Assembly: GCA_009809945.1 (NCBI GenBank)
Contig: WTPW01002498.1
Location: 5,830 to 69,829 of the forward strand
DNA length: 64,000 nucleotides
Direction: 5' to 3'
Source: Gigaspora margarita
Lineage: Eukaryota > Glomeromycota > Glomeromycetes > Diversisporales > Gigasporaceae
The notes beneath the pieces are model-generated. The model did not search any database, was not told where the DNA came from, and saw nothing but the letters and a program-made list of their open reading frames with translations. Positions within the stretch are counted from its first letter, which is position 1. Every line of letters begins with the position of its first letter. The translations under genes and the position numbers were made by a program. This document shows positions 33,670 to 45,037 of the stretch, piece by piece.

Positions 33670-34785
33670 AGGATTTTAAATAATCTATATGAGATTATAT
33701 TTGAGCATTATAGTAAAAAATTGCTATATTTCAAATATTAGATAGCAAGTTTAAATTTGCTTACCTTTTTTAAAATGCAACCTCATCACAAAAAATTTTT
33801 GAACTAATACCAAAAAAAAAAAAAAAAAAAAACCAACACTCTCTAAACCAAAAAAAAATCACTGAAACTACTAATATTTACTAAAAAAAACAAAAAAAAA
33901 CTAAAACTAACACTTTCTAAAAAAAAATATATATATAAATTAAAAAAATCTAACTACTAATGCTCTCAAAAAAAAAACTAAAATTTGAAAGCTACACAAA
34001 AAATCAGGGTAGCTTATTTTTGAATAAAATCAATTTTTGCCAAATCGCAGAAAATTGCTACATAGTAAAATCCAAATTTTACTATAAAAATCAATTAATA
34101 TCGCTTAAGTAGACTTATTTGGAAGGTCAAAATACACTTATTCTGAATTTTTTTGTCAATATTGGAGAACTTTTTATTATTTAACTTTTAATTTTTACAT
34201 TGTCGAATATATTTTTTTAAAAAATTTTAATTTTTTTACTGAACGTAAAATTCAAAAATTAAATAATAAAAAGTTCTCCAATCTTGACAAAAATTTCAAA
34301 GTATGTGTATTTTGATCTTCTAAATAAGTTTACTTGAGCAACTTTAATCAATTTACATAGAAATATTTGGGCTTACTATGTAGTAACTTTTGTCAATTAT
34401 GGGTAGCTTGTTTTTAGATTAAAAACATTTTGGAGTTTATTGACCAAAAGAAGGGTAGGGTAGCTTATTTTTGAAGGTAGCTTATTTTGGGAAAAATACA
34501 GTACTAACATTTTCTAAAAAAAAAACAAAGAAAACAAAAAAACCTAAACTAATGCTTTCTAAAAAAACATATCTATATATATTATATGTTTTATTAGCAC
34601 ATTTCAAATATAAGATTTATAAAACATATCCTATTAGCATTCTTTTAAATATACTCATTTTGCCTATTACCTGTTTTTAAATATAATCTTTTTATTCAAT
34701 ACCTATCTTTTAAATATAATATTTAAAAAAAGCCCTCCATTAGCAATTTTTCAAATATAACCTTATATAGATTATTTAGGGTCCT
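33670..34785. mobile_element. TIR element inserted in the LINE, 1.1 kb, near-perfect 8-bp TSD
   Basis: Left end AGGATTTTAAATAATCTATA, right end the complement of AGGACCCTAAATAATCTATA, with the TIR continuing into TTATATTTGA. Flanks CCCCAAAC (33662-33669) and CCCCAAAT (34786-34793) match at 7 of 8. It contains A-rich tandem blocks (CTAAYRCTTTCTAAAAAAAA), poly(A) at 33811-33830 and a copy of the ~545-bp MITE. Same family as 44349-45037. Confidence 0.75.
33991..34501. mobile_element. ~545-bp TA-flanked MITE, left end damaged
   Basis: The right end GGTAGCTTATTTTGGGAAAA, then ATACAG|TA, is clear. The left TIR is reduced to GCTACACAAAAAATCAGGGT. Internal family blocks are present (TACATAGTAAAATCCAAATT, TATGTGTATTTTGATCTTCT). 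Confidence 0.7.
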
Positions 34786-34929
34786 CCCCAAATACAATAT
34801 TATATTAGAATGGTACAACCCAGTTTTGGAACCTACTATAAATGGGCATATAAAAGACCCCATGATAGTAGACCCATCATATATCATCTGGATTTAGTAA
34901 ACTTTGCTGAAAACTTCTTATCTGATACC

Positions 34930-35112
34930 AATTTCACCAATGGCCATTTTAATGATAGCCCGCTTCTCTAATAGCCCATTTCCTCAACAACCCATTTTCC
35001 CGACAGCTTACTTCACTGAATCCCTTTCTCTGACACCCTATTTCACTGACAACCACTTTCTCAAAATCCCATTTTACTTACATTTATTTCACCTACACCA
35101 ATTTCACCAATA
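34930..35112 (+). repeat. 16-bp sub-terminal tandem array, left
   Basis: About eleven degenerate units around CCMATTTCACYRACAA, mostly 15-17 bp apart. The matching array in reverse orientation lies at ~40945-41160. The 69-codon frame here (34904-35113) is a product of the repeat. Confidence 0.65.
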
Positions 35113-35537
35113 GCTATTAATAAAGCTTCACAAATAAATTAACTATATATTACATAAATAATTTTTGATCATCAATCATACAATTATAAATACATATATA
35201 CATATATACTAGACAACTGGTTTGATCTATAATTATTTGATACTTACTTGATCAAGTATTTAAGTATCAAGTTTTTGCAAGATCGTTTTGAGCACTGCTT
35301 TATACTAATCAGCAAGCTAGATCTCCTTTTCCGTGTTGTGTATTATATTGGTTGGTTTGTAGTTAATATGTAGCTGCTTTCTGTGAAATTCACTGAGTTA
35401 ATCTACATGTTCCTATAAAAAATTTTTGAAAAATGAGTGTTGGAAATCTGTTTTGAAATTTATGTTCTCATGAGAATATACTTATTTAATTTAATGATCT
35501 CAAAAATTTTTTTATATTCTCAAATAAAAAAAAAATT

Positions 35538-35690
35538 TTTCTCTTTCTCCCTCTTCTTTTCTCACTCTTTCTCTCTCATTCTTTCTCTCTCTTTCTCTCT
35601 CTCTCTCTCTTTTTTACATTCACTTTCTCTTTTTGCAATTATTTTCTTTCTCTTATTCTCTCTCTTAACTTATACTTTTAGACTTCTTTT
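35538..35690. repeat. CT-rich simple repeat
   Basis: A low-complexity (CT)n/(CTTT)n tract, including CTCTCTCTCTCTCTCT. The frame over it (35437-35703) is an artefact of composition. Confidence 0.85.
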
Positions 35691-35984
35691 ATTTATTTTT
35701 TAATTTTCATTTTTAATTAATATATTTAAAAAAATTATTAATACTAAAATAAAAAGAATATAATTTATTTAACTAAAATTTATAAACAAAGCTAAGCCAC
35801 TCCAATTTAAATTTATGTTTAACATAACCCCCTTTCGATTGAGCAAATTATGAGGGATTAAACAACATATATATATATATATAACACTTAATTCAAATTT
35901 CACATTTCATATTACTAAAATGAACCTATACAGAAAAATCCCCAAAATTAGAGTAGCAGTATAATGCAGTCATGCTAAACCTAG

Positions 35985-37308
35985 AGAAATTATATAAGTT
36001 AGTTAGAATTAATTAGTAAAATTTTATGAATCATAAGATTTTATAAAATTTTATTAATAAATTTTATAAAATCTTATAATACATAAATTTTTATTAATTA
36101 ATTCTAATTTTATGCACTAAGTAAACATGTTTAGCACTTAAAAATATATCAAATTGTTAGATTGATTTTTATTTTCCTTAAAATTTGGAGAATCAATGCA
36201 TAATTTTGGATTTTTGATCAAAAAGTCTAATTTAAGCATCTTTTTTCCAAATTACAAAAACAATACTGCTGATTTAATGTATTTTTAGGTTCTGAACAAG
36301 TTTACCTAGTGAATTATATTAGAATTAATCAGTAAAAGTTTGTGAATCATAAGATTTTATAGAATTTTATTAATAAAATTCTATAAAATTTTATGATTCA
36401 CAAAATTTTACTAATTTATTCTAACTTCATGCACTAAATAAACTTATTTAGAACCTAAAAATATATTAAATTAGCAGAGTTATTTTTATTTTACTTGAAA
36501 TTTGGAGAAAAGATACTTAAATTTGACTTTATTTGATCAAAAATCCAAAATTATGCATCTATTCTCCAAATTTCAAGTAAAATAAAAATAACTCTGCTGA
36601 TTTGATATATTTTTAGGTGCTGTACAAGGTTTAATATTGTATTAAGTTAGAATTAATCAGTAAAAATTTGTGAATCATAAGATTTTATTAATAAAATTCT
36701 ATAAAATTTTATTATTTACAAAATTTTACTAATTTATTCTAACTGCATGCACTATATAAACTTGTTTAGAACCTAAAAATATATCAAATCAGCAGAATTG
36801 TTTTTATTTTACTTGAAATTTGGAGAAAAGATGCTTAAATTTGACTTTTTTGATCAAAAATCAAATTTATGCATATATTCTCCAAATTTCAAGTAAAATA
36901 AAAATAACTCTGCCTATTTGATATATTTTTAGGTGTTGTACAAGTTTACTTAGTCATAAGTTAGAATTAATCAGTAAAAGTTTGTGTATCATAAAGATTT
37001 TATAGAAGTTTATTAATAAAATTCTATAAAATTTTATGATTCACAAAATTTTACCAATTAATTCTAACTCAATGCACTAAATAAACTTATTTAGAATCTA
37101 AAAATACATTAAATTGGCAGAATTGGTTTTATTTTACTTGAAATTTGGAGAAAAGATGCTTAAATTTGACTTTCTTGTTCAAAAATCCAAAATTATGCAT
37201 CAATTCTCCAAATTTTAAGTAAAATAAAAATAACTCTGCTGATTTGATGCATGTTTAGGTGCTGAATATGTTTACTTAGTGCATAAGATAGAATTAATTA
37301 ATGTATTA
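35985..37308. repeat. ~320-bp satellite with two dyads per unit
   Basis: Four tandem units. Each holds one dyad centred on ATTTTATTAATAAAAT (36055, 36371, 36689, 37015) and a second centred on TTTTTGATCAAAAA (36219, 36535, 36853, 37178). Spacing is 316-325 bp for both. The flanking arms read GATTTTATAGAA and CTCCAAATTTCAAGTAAAAT. It resumes after the element 37309-38734 (to about 38850), and two further units lie at 61845-62340. Confidence 0.8.
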
Positions 37309-38734
37309 TCCCTTAGATTGTAGTAGGACACAGGCAAATTTGTCTGTGTTTTTGCACTTTTTTTGCTCTGATTTAGGGATGTTAAGTGGTTCGTTCAGTT
37401 CAGTTTCGGTCCAGTCCCATAAAGTTCAAAGAAAAAAATGAACTGAACTGAAGTTTATAAACTTCAGTTCAATTTTAAAGTTTAAACTTGAGTTCATAAA
37501 CTTAAAGTATGAACTTGAGGTTAACTTTGAAATTCAAACTCTAGTTCATGAATCTAAGTTCACTAGAGCTATTATCCGGTAAGAAATAATTATCCAGGCA
37601 GGTCAGATATTGTCTGACCTGCCTGGATAATTATTTTTTTACTTAGTCACGATAAATGTTAGATTTATAGTTGTTAGATGAAACCTCGAAGTTTCATGCT
37701 AATAAAACTACGTACGTACTAACAAATTAAGATTGCATCATAACTTGCTGTACAATAGAATCATATGACTTTGCTGTAGCTTTGGTTGACAAAATGTCTT
37801 TCTAAGCATGCATAATATGTATGTACGTACGTTCGTACAAAGATTTGACATGCCGTATTACAAATTATATTTTTACTGATAATTTCTTTATCATACGTAT
37901 TACGATTTTGTTATAACCGGGTTCATATAAACTGAGTTTTCAACCCAGTTTTATAAGCTAAGTTTATAAACTGGGTTTATAAATCAGGTTTATAAACTAG
38001 ATAATAAAACTGGTTCAAGAACTTGTCGTTAATTTTTCTTTGAATGAACGGCTAAAAAGAGTAGTTTGAACCAGGTTCAGACCTAGTTCATTTGAACAAC
38101 TTAACATCCCTACTCTGATTTACTTTTTTTAAATATCAAGATAATTAAAAAAAACTTTGTACAATTATATATGAAAATAAGAATTACTTTTTTGCAAAAT
38201 TAGTTTTTATATTGTAAGATAAAAATTTTAAGTTATATATAAGCTAAAAAGAGATATCTTTAAAAAAAAAATTTTTTAAAAAATTTTATCACAATTTCTC
38301 TATAATCTTATTTAGTTTTAGTTTTAAAGCTATAGTAAAAATTGATCGGTTCCTGATATCCCTTCTTAAGACAATATTGTAGTTTATATAAAGGATGATA
38401 ACTTTTATTATTGCAACTTTAATGATTTATTTGTAAAAATCAAGACTTGTATTTGAAGTAAATATTTTTTTTATAGACGAGAACATATAAAATTTAAGAA
38501 AATCTAAAGAAAAATTTTAATAGTAAAAATGCTAATACAAGAACTTTAAACTTTGATTATAAAGTTTTCTAATAATTTTAAAAAATTTTTATAACAAAGT
38601 TACTAAAAAAAAACTCAAAGAATATTTTTTACTTAGAAAAGGTATAGCTAAAATCAATATTTAAAATTTTATTAAAATTTTATTAAAATTTTTAAAATAC
38701 ACAGGCAAATTTGCCTGTGTTACAATCTAAGGGA
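37309..38734. mobile_element. TA-flanked element, TIR TCCCTTAGATTGTA, split by a hAT-like element
   Basis: Left end TA|TCCCTTAGATTGTAG, right end TACAATCTAAGGGA|TA. Both sub-termini carry ACAGGCAAATTTGYCTGTGT. Without the hAT-like insert it is about 680 bp. A second copy, in the opposite orientation, lies at 48579-49180. Confidence 0.8.
37374..38112. mobile_element. hAT-like element, 739 bp, perfect 8-bp TSD
   Basis: TIRs TAGGGATGTTAAGTGGTTC and complement of TAGGGATGTTAAGTTGTTC. CTCTGATT flanks both sides (37366-37373 and 38113-38120). Sub-terminal GTTCAGTTCAG and TTATAAACTGGGTTTATAAA-type repeats. A 20-bp perfect inverted repeat around CAGGCAGGTCAGATAT (37590-37630) lies inside. No protein. 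Confidence 0.9.
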
Positions 38735-38859
38735 TAAGATTTTATAAAATTTTATTAATAAAATTTTATAAAATCTTATGAATCATAAAATTTTACTAAT
38801 TAATTCTAACTTCATGCACTAAGTAAACTTGTTAGCACCAAAAAAATACATATAAATAT

Positions 38860-40300
38860 ATTTAGACTCAGACCAGTCTGCATAAAATTTAGAGTCTGAG
38901 TCTGGTCTGATCCTGGACTGGACCCAAACTGAACCTATTCTGATCCTAGCTGGACCTGAACTGGACCTAATCAAATGTTGTTTAAATCTCCTCTCTAAAA
39001 AATTTGAACTTGTTATGTTAAACAAAGAATTAAATTGGAGTGGCCTAAATTATTTAAAAAAATAAAACTATAATTCATATATTTTTTAAAAAAAACAATT
39101 TAATATTTAGGCTTTTATATAATGTTGGAGATGTTATTGGTTTAATCCAGCTTGTATATTTAGTTTTTAGATAAGCCTTTAATGTTTTTTAAATATTTAA
39201 ATAAATAACAAATATAGTAAATATAATACATTATTCTTCTTCATTATAGTGAATTTAGTGAATTTATAAATTCAAAAGATTTTTAATATAAATTGTTAAA
39301 ATATAGCACTAAAGTTTAAAATTATAATAACTAATGATTTGCTAAGTAATTTTCTTGTAAAAAATTTATGTTATCATCATAGTGAGTTTAGTTCTCTGAA
39401 AACTTATATTAATTATTGATTTAATTGGTATTCAATATAATAATATTATATGTATTGGTATATCAAAGTTTGTACAGTACTGGACAGTATAAGATATCTG
39501 CTTTATCTATATAGAGCAAAAATTTTTGGTTCTTAAATAATCAATTTTGATTGGTTATTTTTAATGCAATTGATTCTAATTGGTCAATCAAATATATATT
39601 TTTTCTTTTTTTTATATTAAATACCAATTTTTAAAATTATTACAAACTTTAACTTTAATAACTTCTTTAAAACAAAAAGTAATAAAAAATCCTTTGACAG
39701 AAATGTAGTTTAGCAAAAATAATCTATCAATTTGTCCAAGGGTTTTTTGATTTAACTTGCTTTAAAAAGTTATAATGATTTAAAGTTTTATTAATAAAAG
39801 TAAATGTATTTTGCTATCTAGTATGTAGAATAATATAGCTATGCAACTACCATAAAATTCGAACATATGTATCTTGGGTATTAACATATCTTAATTCATG
39901 TACCCAGGTACTTCACACTATATTGAACAATATATTTTACTATATATACCATACTTAAGTACCCTGGGTACAAATCACTAGCAGGCTTTTCAAACTGATA
40001 AGGGTATGCCACACAGGAGAGTACCCATGTTCTAATTTTACAGTATATTACACCAAAACTGGGAATGAATAACCCAAAAATTATATTATCTAAAACCTTT
40101 TTGTAATTCAAAAATAGAAAATTGTCTTCTATTTCAACAACTAACAATTAAATATTTATGAACTTAATTATTTAAACTACTATATTAATAAAATAATTTT
40201 TTATTACTTTATATATTTACATAGAGAACATATTTTTCAAACTTAATGTTTTCAAAAAAAGTTTAATAGAGAACTTCTTAAATTTTGTAAATGTTCTCAT
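38860..40300. other. Interior of the 6.6-kb element, no gene supported
   Basis: Starts with a TCTGAGTCTGGTCTGATC repeat block (38866-38975) shared with 62345-62400. The rest is AT-rich. The frame 39896-40147 (minus) spans an inverted TACCCAGGTACTT / AAGTACCCTGGGTA and shows no family features. Confidence 0.4.
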
Positions 40301-40944
40301 ATGAAAAATGATGTTCTCATGAGAACATGAGAACATAAGATTTCCAATACTAATCTCAACTTTCTCCAGATTATCATTCCATTATCATTCCAGAAATTGT
40401 TCATTTTTCAGAATAAACTATATGCAAATTTCTTGTTTTAATAGAATTCTGGTAAGTTTCAGATGGAAATCAAATCTGATAAGATTCGCTTTAATTTTTG
40501 TACTTCATTATAATTAGAAACTGAATCTTGATTTTTACTCAGAATTTATATTTTTTTGTTCTGAAACTGAGCATTTTCTGGAACAATAATAGGATGATAG
40601 TTTGGAAAAAGTCAAGAAATGATTTTCAAAAAGTTTTATAAGAGATACATACATCAATTTTATAATTATAAAGACATATAACTAATTATTCAACACTATC
40701 ATCTCACCAAAAATTAAGCTTAATTATCTGACATTGTATGGGTAGAGTTAGTATTAGGTTAGTTGCAATTATATATTTTTTAATAACTTGCTACTTAACA
40801 TGATATTGGCTAATGAGCTATAACTAAAATAATTGTCAAAGTAAAATAGAACTTTATTATTTTAAATTTATAATTTTTTTGTTTAATATAATATATTGTA
40901 ATTATCATCCTGTTATAAAATAGTTACAAACAAAAGTTTATTTG

Positions 40945-41160
40945 CAAATAGCTGTCAACTAAATGAGTAGTGAAATAGGGTGTTGGTAAAATGGATATCA
41001 GAAAGTAGCTGTTGGCAAAATAGGATATTAGTGGAAATGACTCAGAGTAAGTTGTCAGGAAAATAAATTGTCAGGAAATGGAATTATTGTATTGTAGTGT
41101 GTCAGTGAAATGCCTGTTGGTGTAATTGGTGTCAGAGAAGTAGGAATTAGCAAAATTGGA
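40945..41160 (-). repeat. 16-bp sub-terminal tandem array, right
   Basis: Minus-strand units such as CCATTTTACCAACACC and CCTATTTCACTAC repeat at about 15-17 bp. They mirror the array at 34930-35112. Confidence 0.55.
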
Positions 41161-41433
41161 AAATGCTATATCATCCCTGGGTCTACAATATAGGTTGAGA
41201 TTTTTGTAAAGATGAAAAACCTGGGTATACAATAGAATCTAAAATAATAAAAGACCCAGGTATACTATAGGATAAATATTTGAATAGCTTGAAAATAAAA
41301 TATAATTCATATTATTTGTACCAATATACTATGTTGAGATTGCCCAGTACTGGACCCCATTCATACAATAGACCTATGGGATTGCTATTAGATTTAAAAT
41401 TGGAAAAATGTAACAGATCTGGGTCTTTTATAT

Positions 41434-42494
41434 AGCTGTTTACAGTAGTTATCCTGATAAAATTATTAGTACTATCAACAATTTTCCTGACAACAAAGCA
41501 TGTGGCCCTTCTGAAATTAGCTATAAAATGCTAAAACATGTTGGTTCACAAACCATATCTGCTATTACAGCACTACTAAACTGATATTTAATATTAGGCT
41601 CAATTCCCAAACAATGAAAAAATGGTTGCAATTTCCTATCTCCCAAAAATTAACTTTTGATGGACACTTACATAATACTAGACCAATCAGCCTAATTAAA
41701 CATATCTAAAAACTATACACAAAAATTCTAACTAACTATTTAAACTCTATATTATTCTCTTACAATATTTTTAATCCACACACTATATTGTACTCTCTGG
41801 CAATAGTACCAATATCCCTATTTATATACTGCAAATTGCAACTAAAAAGAAATCTAGCTTTTATCTCAGGACATGAGTAAAGCATATAACTTTGTCAATT
41901 TAGGCCTATTTGCTCTATTCCTCCAAAAACTCAATATACTATTACATTTTACTACAATTCTTACCAATCTTTTAATATTAAGACCTAATAGAATAATTAC
42001 CAATCTTGGACTTACACTTCTTTATAAAGTTCACGATGGGATTGATAAAAGTGAAACTATTACTTATTAGCAAAATTTTCCATACATATACAAGCTGCTA
42101 GTCTTTTGTATCTTGGCCATGCTATATCTCTTCACCAAATTTTGATTTCATGCAAGTATCAATACTAGTTCTTGCATATATATATAATACTCTATGGATT
42201 GCAGAATCTCAACTACATTTAGAACAAATTCTGAAAACAGCTTCTTCATTCTGTCAAATAGCTAATATTAAAATTAATTCACAAAAATCTATACTTATAT
42301 CCAATTCTATATATATATCTTCTATTTTCATCTTGCACCAAAATATTCAATGCCAAACTTCTAAAATACCTTTTAAGTGTCTTGAATGTTGGTTCTTTAT
42401 CTTATCCAAATCTACAATACAATCCAAATTAATTACTCAAGAAGCTACTAACAGTCATAGGACATATCACACCTGTTGATATATAAGTATTAGT
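41434..42494 (+). pseudogene. LINE reverse transcriptase domain, decayed
   Basis: Reads STINNFPDNKACGPSEISYK followed by MLKHVG, the N-terminal RT signature. A DMSKAYNFVNLGL block follows (motif A; the second Asp of the usual KAYD is Asn), then LGLTLLYKVHDGIDKSE. The catalytic YxDD box has become LAYIYNTLWIA, so both metal-binding Asp residues are lost. The rest of the line (SFCQIANIKINSQKS) still matches the LINE RT thumb region as I recall it. Many stops and frame changes. No function is possible in this form. Confidence 0.8.
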
Positions 42495-43389
42495 TTATAA
42501 TAAAAATTATAATAAAAATATATGAATATACTATAAACTTTAAGCCTCACATTATTTTCAATTTACATATTAACTTTTTTAAAATTTTGCAATTAAGCAT
42601 ATTGAAAATAGTAGATTAAGGTTATATAGAACACTTAATTAAAATTTTGCCAATTTTACACTTTTCAAAATATAACTCTGTCAAAAACAAATATTTACAA
42701 ATTTTAAATTAGTAGTTATGTATAGAATTATGCTCTGAACAACTTTACTTAGTAGCAAAACATAGATTACCTTGTAAGAAAAATAGGTTGCCTATATGCT
42801 AACTATGAAAATTATTGTTTGGCAATATAAAACCCTTTTTTTGTCAAGCTAATCTGCTTTGGGCTTCTAAGTAAACTTCAGCATGTAATTCTACTTATAT
42901 TGGGGTCAAAACGCGTTTTCTTGGACCTTTTACTAAGTTTAAAAATGGGATTAAAGTTAGAAAAAACTTTTTTCTAAAAAAAAAATTTTTTTCTAACTAA
43001 CTTTAACTCCATCTTTTCCAAAGCAGGTTAGCTTAACAAAAAAAGAGGTTTTATATTGCCTAATGAAAATTTTCAAAGTTAGTATATAGGCAACCTATTT
43101 TTCTTACAAGGTAACCTATATTTTGCTACTAAGTAAAGTTGTTCAGAGCATAATTTTACACATAACTACTAATTTAAAATTTGTAAATATTTGTTTTTGA
43201 CAGAGTTACATTTTGAAAAATTGCAAAATTGGCAAAATTTTAAAAAGTGTTCTAAGTAACTTTAATCTGCTATTTTCAATATGCTTAATCGCAAAATTTG
43301 AAAAAAAGTTAATATGTAAGTTGAAAATAATGTGAGGCTTAAAGTTTATAGTAAATTTATATGTTTTTATTATAATTTTTATTATAATT
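42495..43389. repeat. ~0.9-kb palindrome (foldback element) inserted in the LINE, copy 2
   Basis: The left arm TTTATAATAAAAATTATAAT is mirrored at 43365-43389. Arms of ~440 bp meet near 42975 (AGTTAGAAAAAACTTTTTTC). It shares GCTCTGAACAACTTTACTTA and CCTTGTAAGAAAAATRGGTT with the palindrome at 19796-20851. No confident TSD. Confidence 0.8.
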
Positions 43390-44348
43390 TATCACCTAGT
43401 ATGACATGTCCTATAACTGCTAAACTCATTAACACACTTGATACCAAACAAATTACAGACAAACAAGCATACTATATTATTAACAATGTTATTATACCTA
43501 TCCTTGAATATCGTATACACAATATAGTTCTTCCTATTTAATATCCTTTCCCAATATCTTATTGTTGCTAAGTATAAATCAAAATCAGCAAGAAACACAC
43601 CAAATAGCACTATGCTAAACTACAATATCTATAGAATCAAAAACATCTGGGATATACAATTACAATATCATCACTTTACTCTTTTGCTTTGACTTAATGA
43701 CCTATTTCTTCTTGATAACAGTACACATATCTGACTACAATAACTACAAAACAACTTATGATCTACTACTAGCATACTACAACACCCTAATCCTCTTATT
43801 GATAGTTCTAACAAATATTTTACTACTTTCAAAATAATTTTATTACTTAAGCACCTCGAATTTTCTATTGTAGCACACTCTGACCTTTACTATCAACTTA
43901 CTCTATATTCTATTTGAATCTTTACTACACAACCACCTCTAATATAACCTTTAAATATCAACTATGTTCTAAATATATTATATTTTTGAAACAATTTACT
44001 TCCTATAATAATATAATACTTTTGGCTTGGTCATACATCTTCTCTAGAATCCTTAATCTTATATTAGAAAAAAACCAACCTAGTTTTGTGCATTAAAAAT
44101 ATTTAATACTTCTACATACCAAATTAATACCTCTTTTAATATTTTTAATATTTAACTCACTCTCATTTCAAACTGGTTTCTTCAATCACAAATCTAAACC
44201 ATGGCTAATATTCTATTTAGATCAAGAAATTATAATTGGAATAGCTCAACAATTTAATTACTCTACAAATACAATCTCTATAACACACTGGAAAATATAT
44301 ACTGATTTTAACCTTATATCTCTATATCCTACACTAGATGCATACTGT
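43390..44348 (+). pseudogene. LINE post-RT region, decayed
   Basis: Contains KLINTLDTKQITDKQAYYII and EYRIHNIVLPI, then NTPNSTMLNYNIYRIKNIWD. I recall these as typical of LINE proteins between the RT and RNase H domains. The minus-strand frame 43392-43610 is a shadow. Stops are frequent. Confidence 0.65.
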
Positions 44349-45037
44349 AGGACCCTGAATAATCTATATAATGTCATATTTGAAAAATTGCTAATGGAGG
44401 GCAGTTTTTTTAAAAAGGTTATATTTGAAATGTAGGTATTGGATAAAAAGGTTATATTTGAAAACAGGTAATAGGCAAAATGAGTATATTTGAAAGAATG
44501 CTAATGGGATAAGGTTTTTAAATATTATATTTGAAAAGTGGTAATGGATATATTAAGATTTGTGAGCATTTTTTTTTTTTTTTTTTTTTAAAGGGTATNN
44601 NNNNNNNNNNNNNNNNNNNNNNNNNNNNNNNNNNNNNNNNNNNNNNNNNNNNNNNNNNNNNNNNNNNNNNNNNNNNNNNNNNNNNNNNNNNNNNNNNNNN
44701 NNNNNNNNNNNNNNNNNNNNNNNNNNNNNNNNNNNNNNNNNNNNNNNNNNNNNNNNNNNNNNNNNNNNNNNNNNNNNNNNNNNNNNNNNNNNNNNNNNNN
44801 NNNNNNNNNNNNNNNNNNNNNNNNNNNNNNNNNNNNNNNNNNNNNNNNNNNNNTTTTTTAAAGGGTGTCAGGTTGAAAAATTTTTTTCAAAGCCTATATT
44901 TCGAAATTTGATAGCCAAGTTCAAAATTGCTAGCTAATGTTTGAAATGTAGCTGATATATACCAACCAGAACTGCTAACCAAAAAAATTTTTACTATGAT
45001 CCTCAAATATAACCTCACATAGATTATTTGGGGTCCT
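44349..45037. mobile_element. TIR element inserted in the LINE, contains assembly gap
   Basis: Left end AGGACCCTGAATAATCTATA, right end complement of AGGACCCCAAATAATCTATG, both continuing into ATATTTGA. Flanks CATACTGT and TATGCTGT match at 6 of 8, differing by transitions only. Repeated GGTTATATTTGAAA-type units inside. Same family as 33670-34785. The frame 44531-44911 crosses the gap and is not a gene. Confidence 0.7.
44599..44853. other. Assembly gap (255 N)
   Basis: Both edges read TTTTTTAAAGGGT, so the gap probably hides repeat units that could not be assembled. Confidence 0.95.

Larger units (their letters stand above)
35434..40358. mobile_element. Possible inner element with TGTTGGAAATCT ends
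   Basis: GTGTTGGAAATCTG near 35434 and CAGATTTCCAATACT-like sequence near 40340-40358 are inverted. Each side also has ATGTTCTCATGAGAA. They could bound an element nested in the 6.6-kb one. No TSD was seen. Confidence 0.35.
34848..41433. mobile_element. Large (6.6 kb) DNA element with inverted 16-bp sub-terminal arrays
   Basis: Both ends carry ATATAAAAGACCC in inverted orientation (34848-34860 and 41421-41433). Just inside each end lies a tandem array of ~16-bp units of CCCATTTCACTGACAA type: 34930-35112 on the plus strand, and ~40945-41160 on the minus strand. The LINE frame is interrupted here and its RT resumes after 41433. I could not see a clear TSD, so the exact ends are tentative. No transposase was recognised inside. 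Much of the interior is other repeats. Confidence 0.55.

Noticed and set aside
34848-41433. LTR retrotransposon
   Set aside because: The ends are inverted, not direct, repeats, and no gag/pol, primer-binding site or polypurine tract was seen.
44531-44911. 126-codon frame across the N gap
   Set aside because: Most of it is unknown sequence; the rest is poly(T) and transposon TIR.
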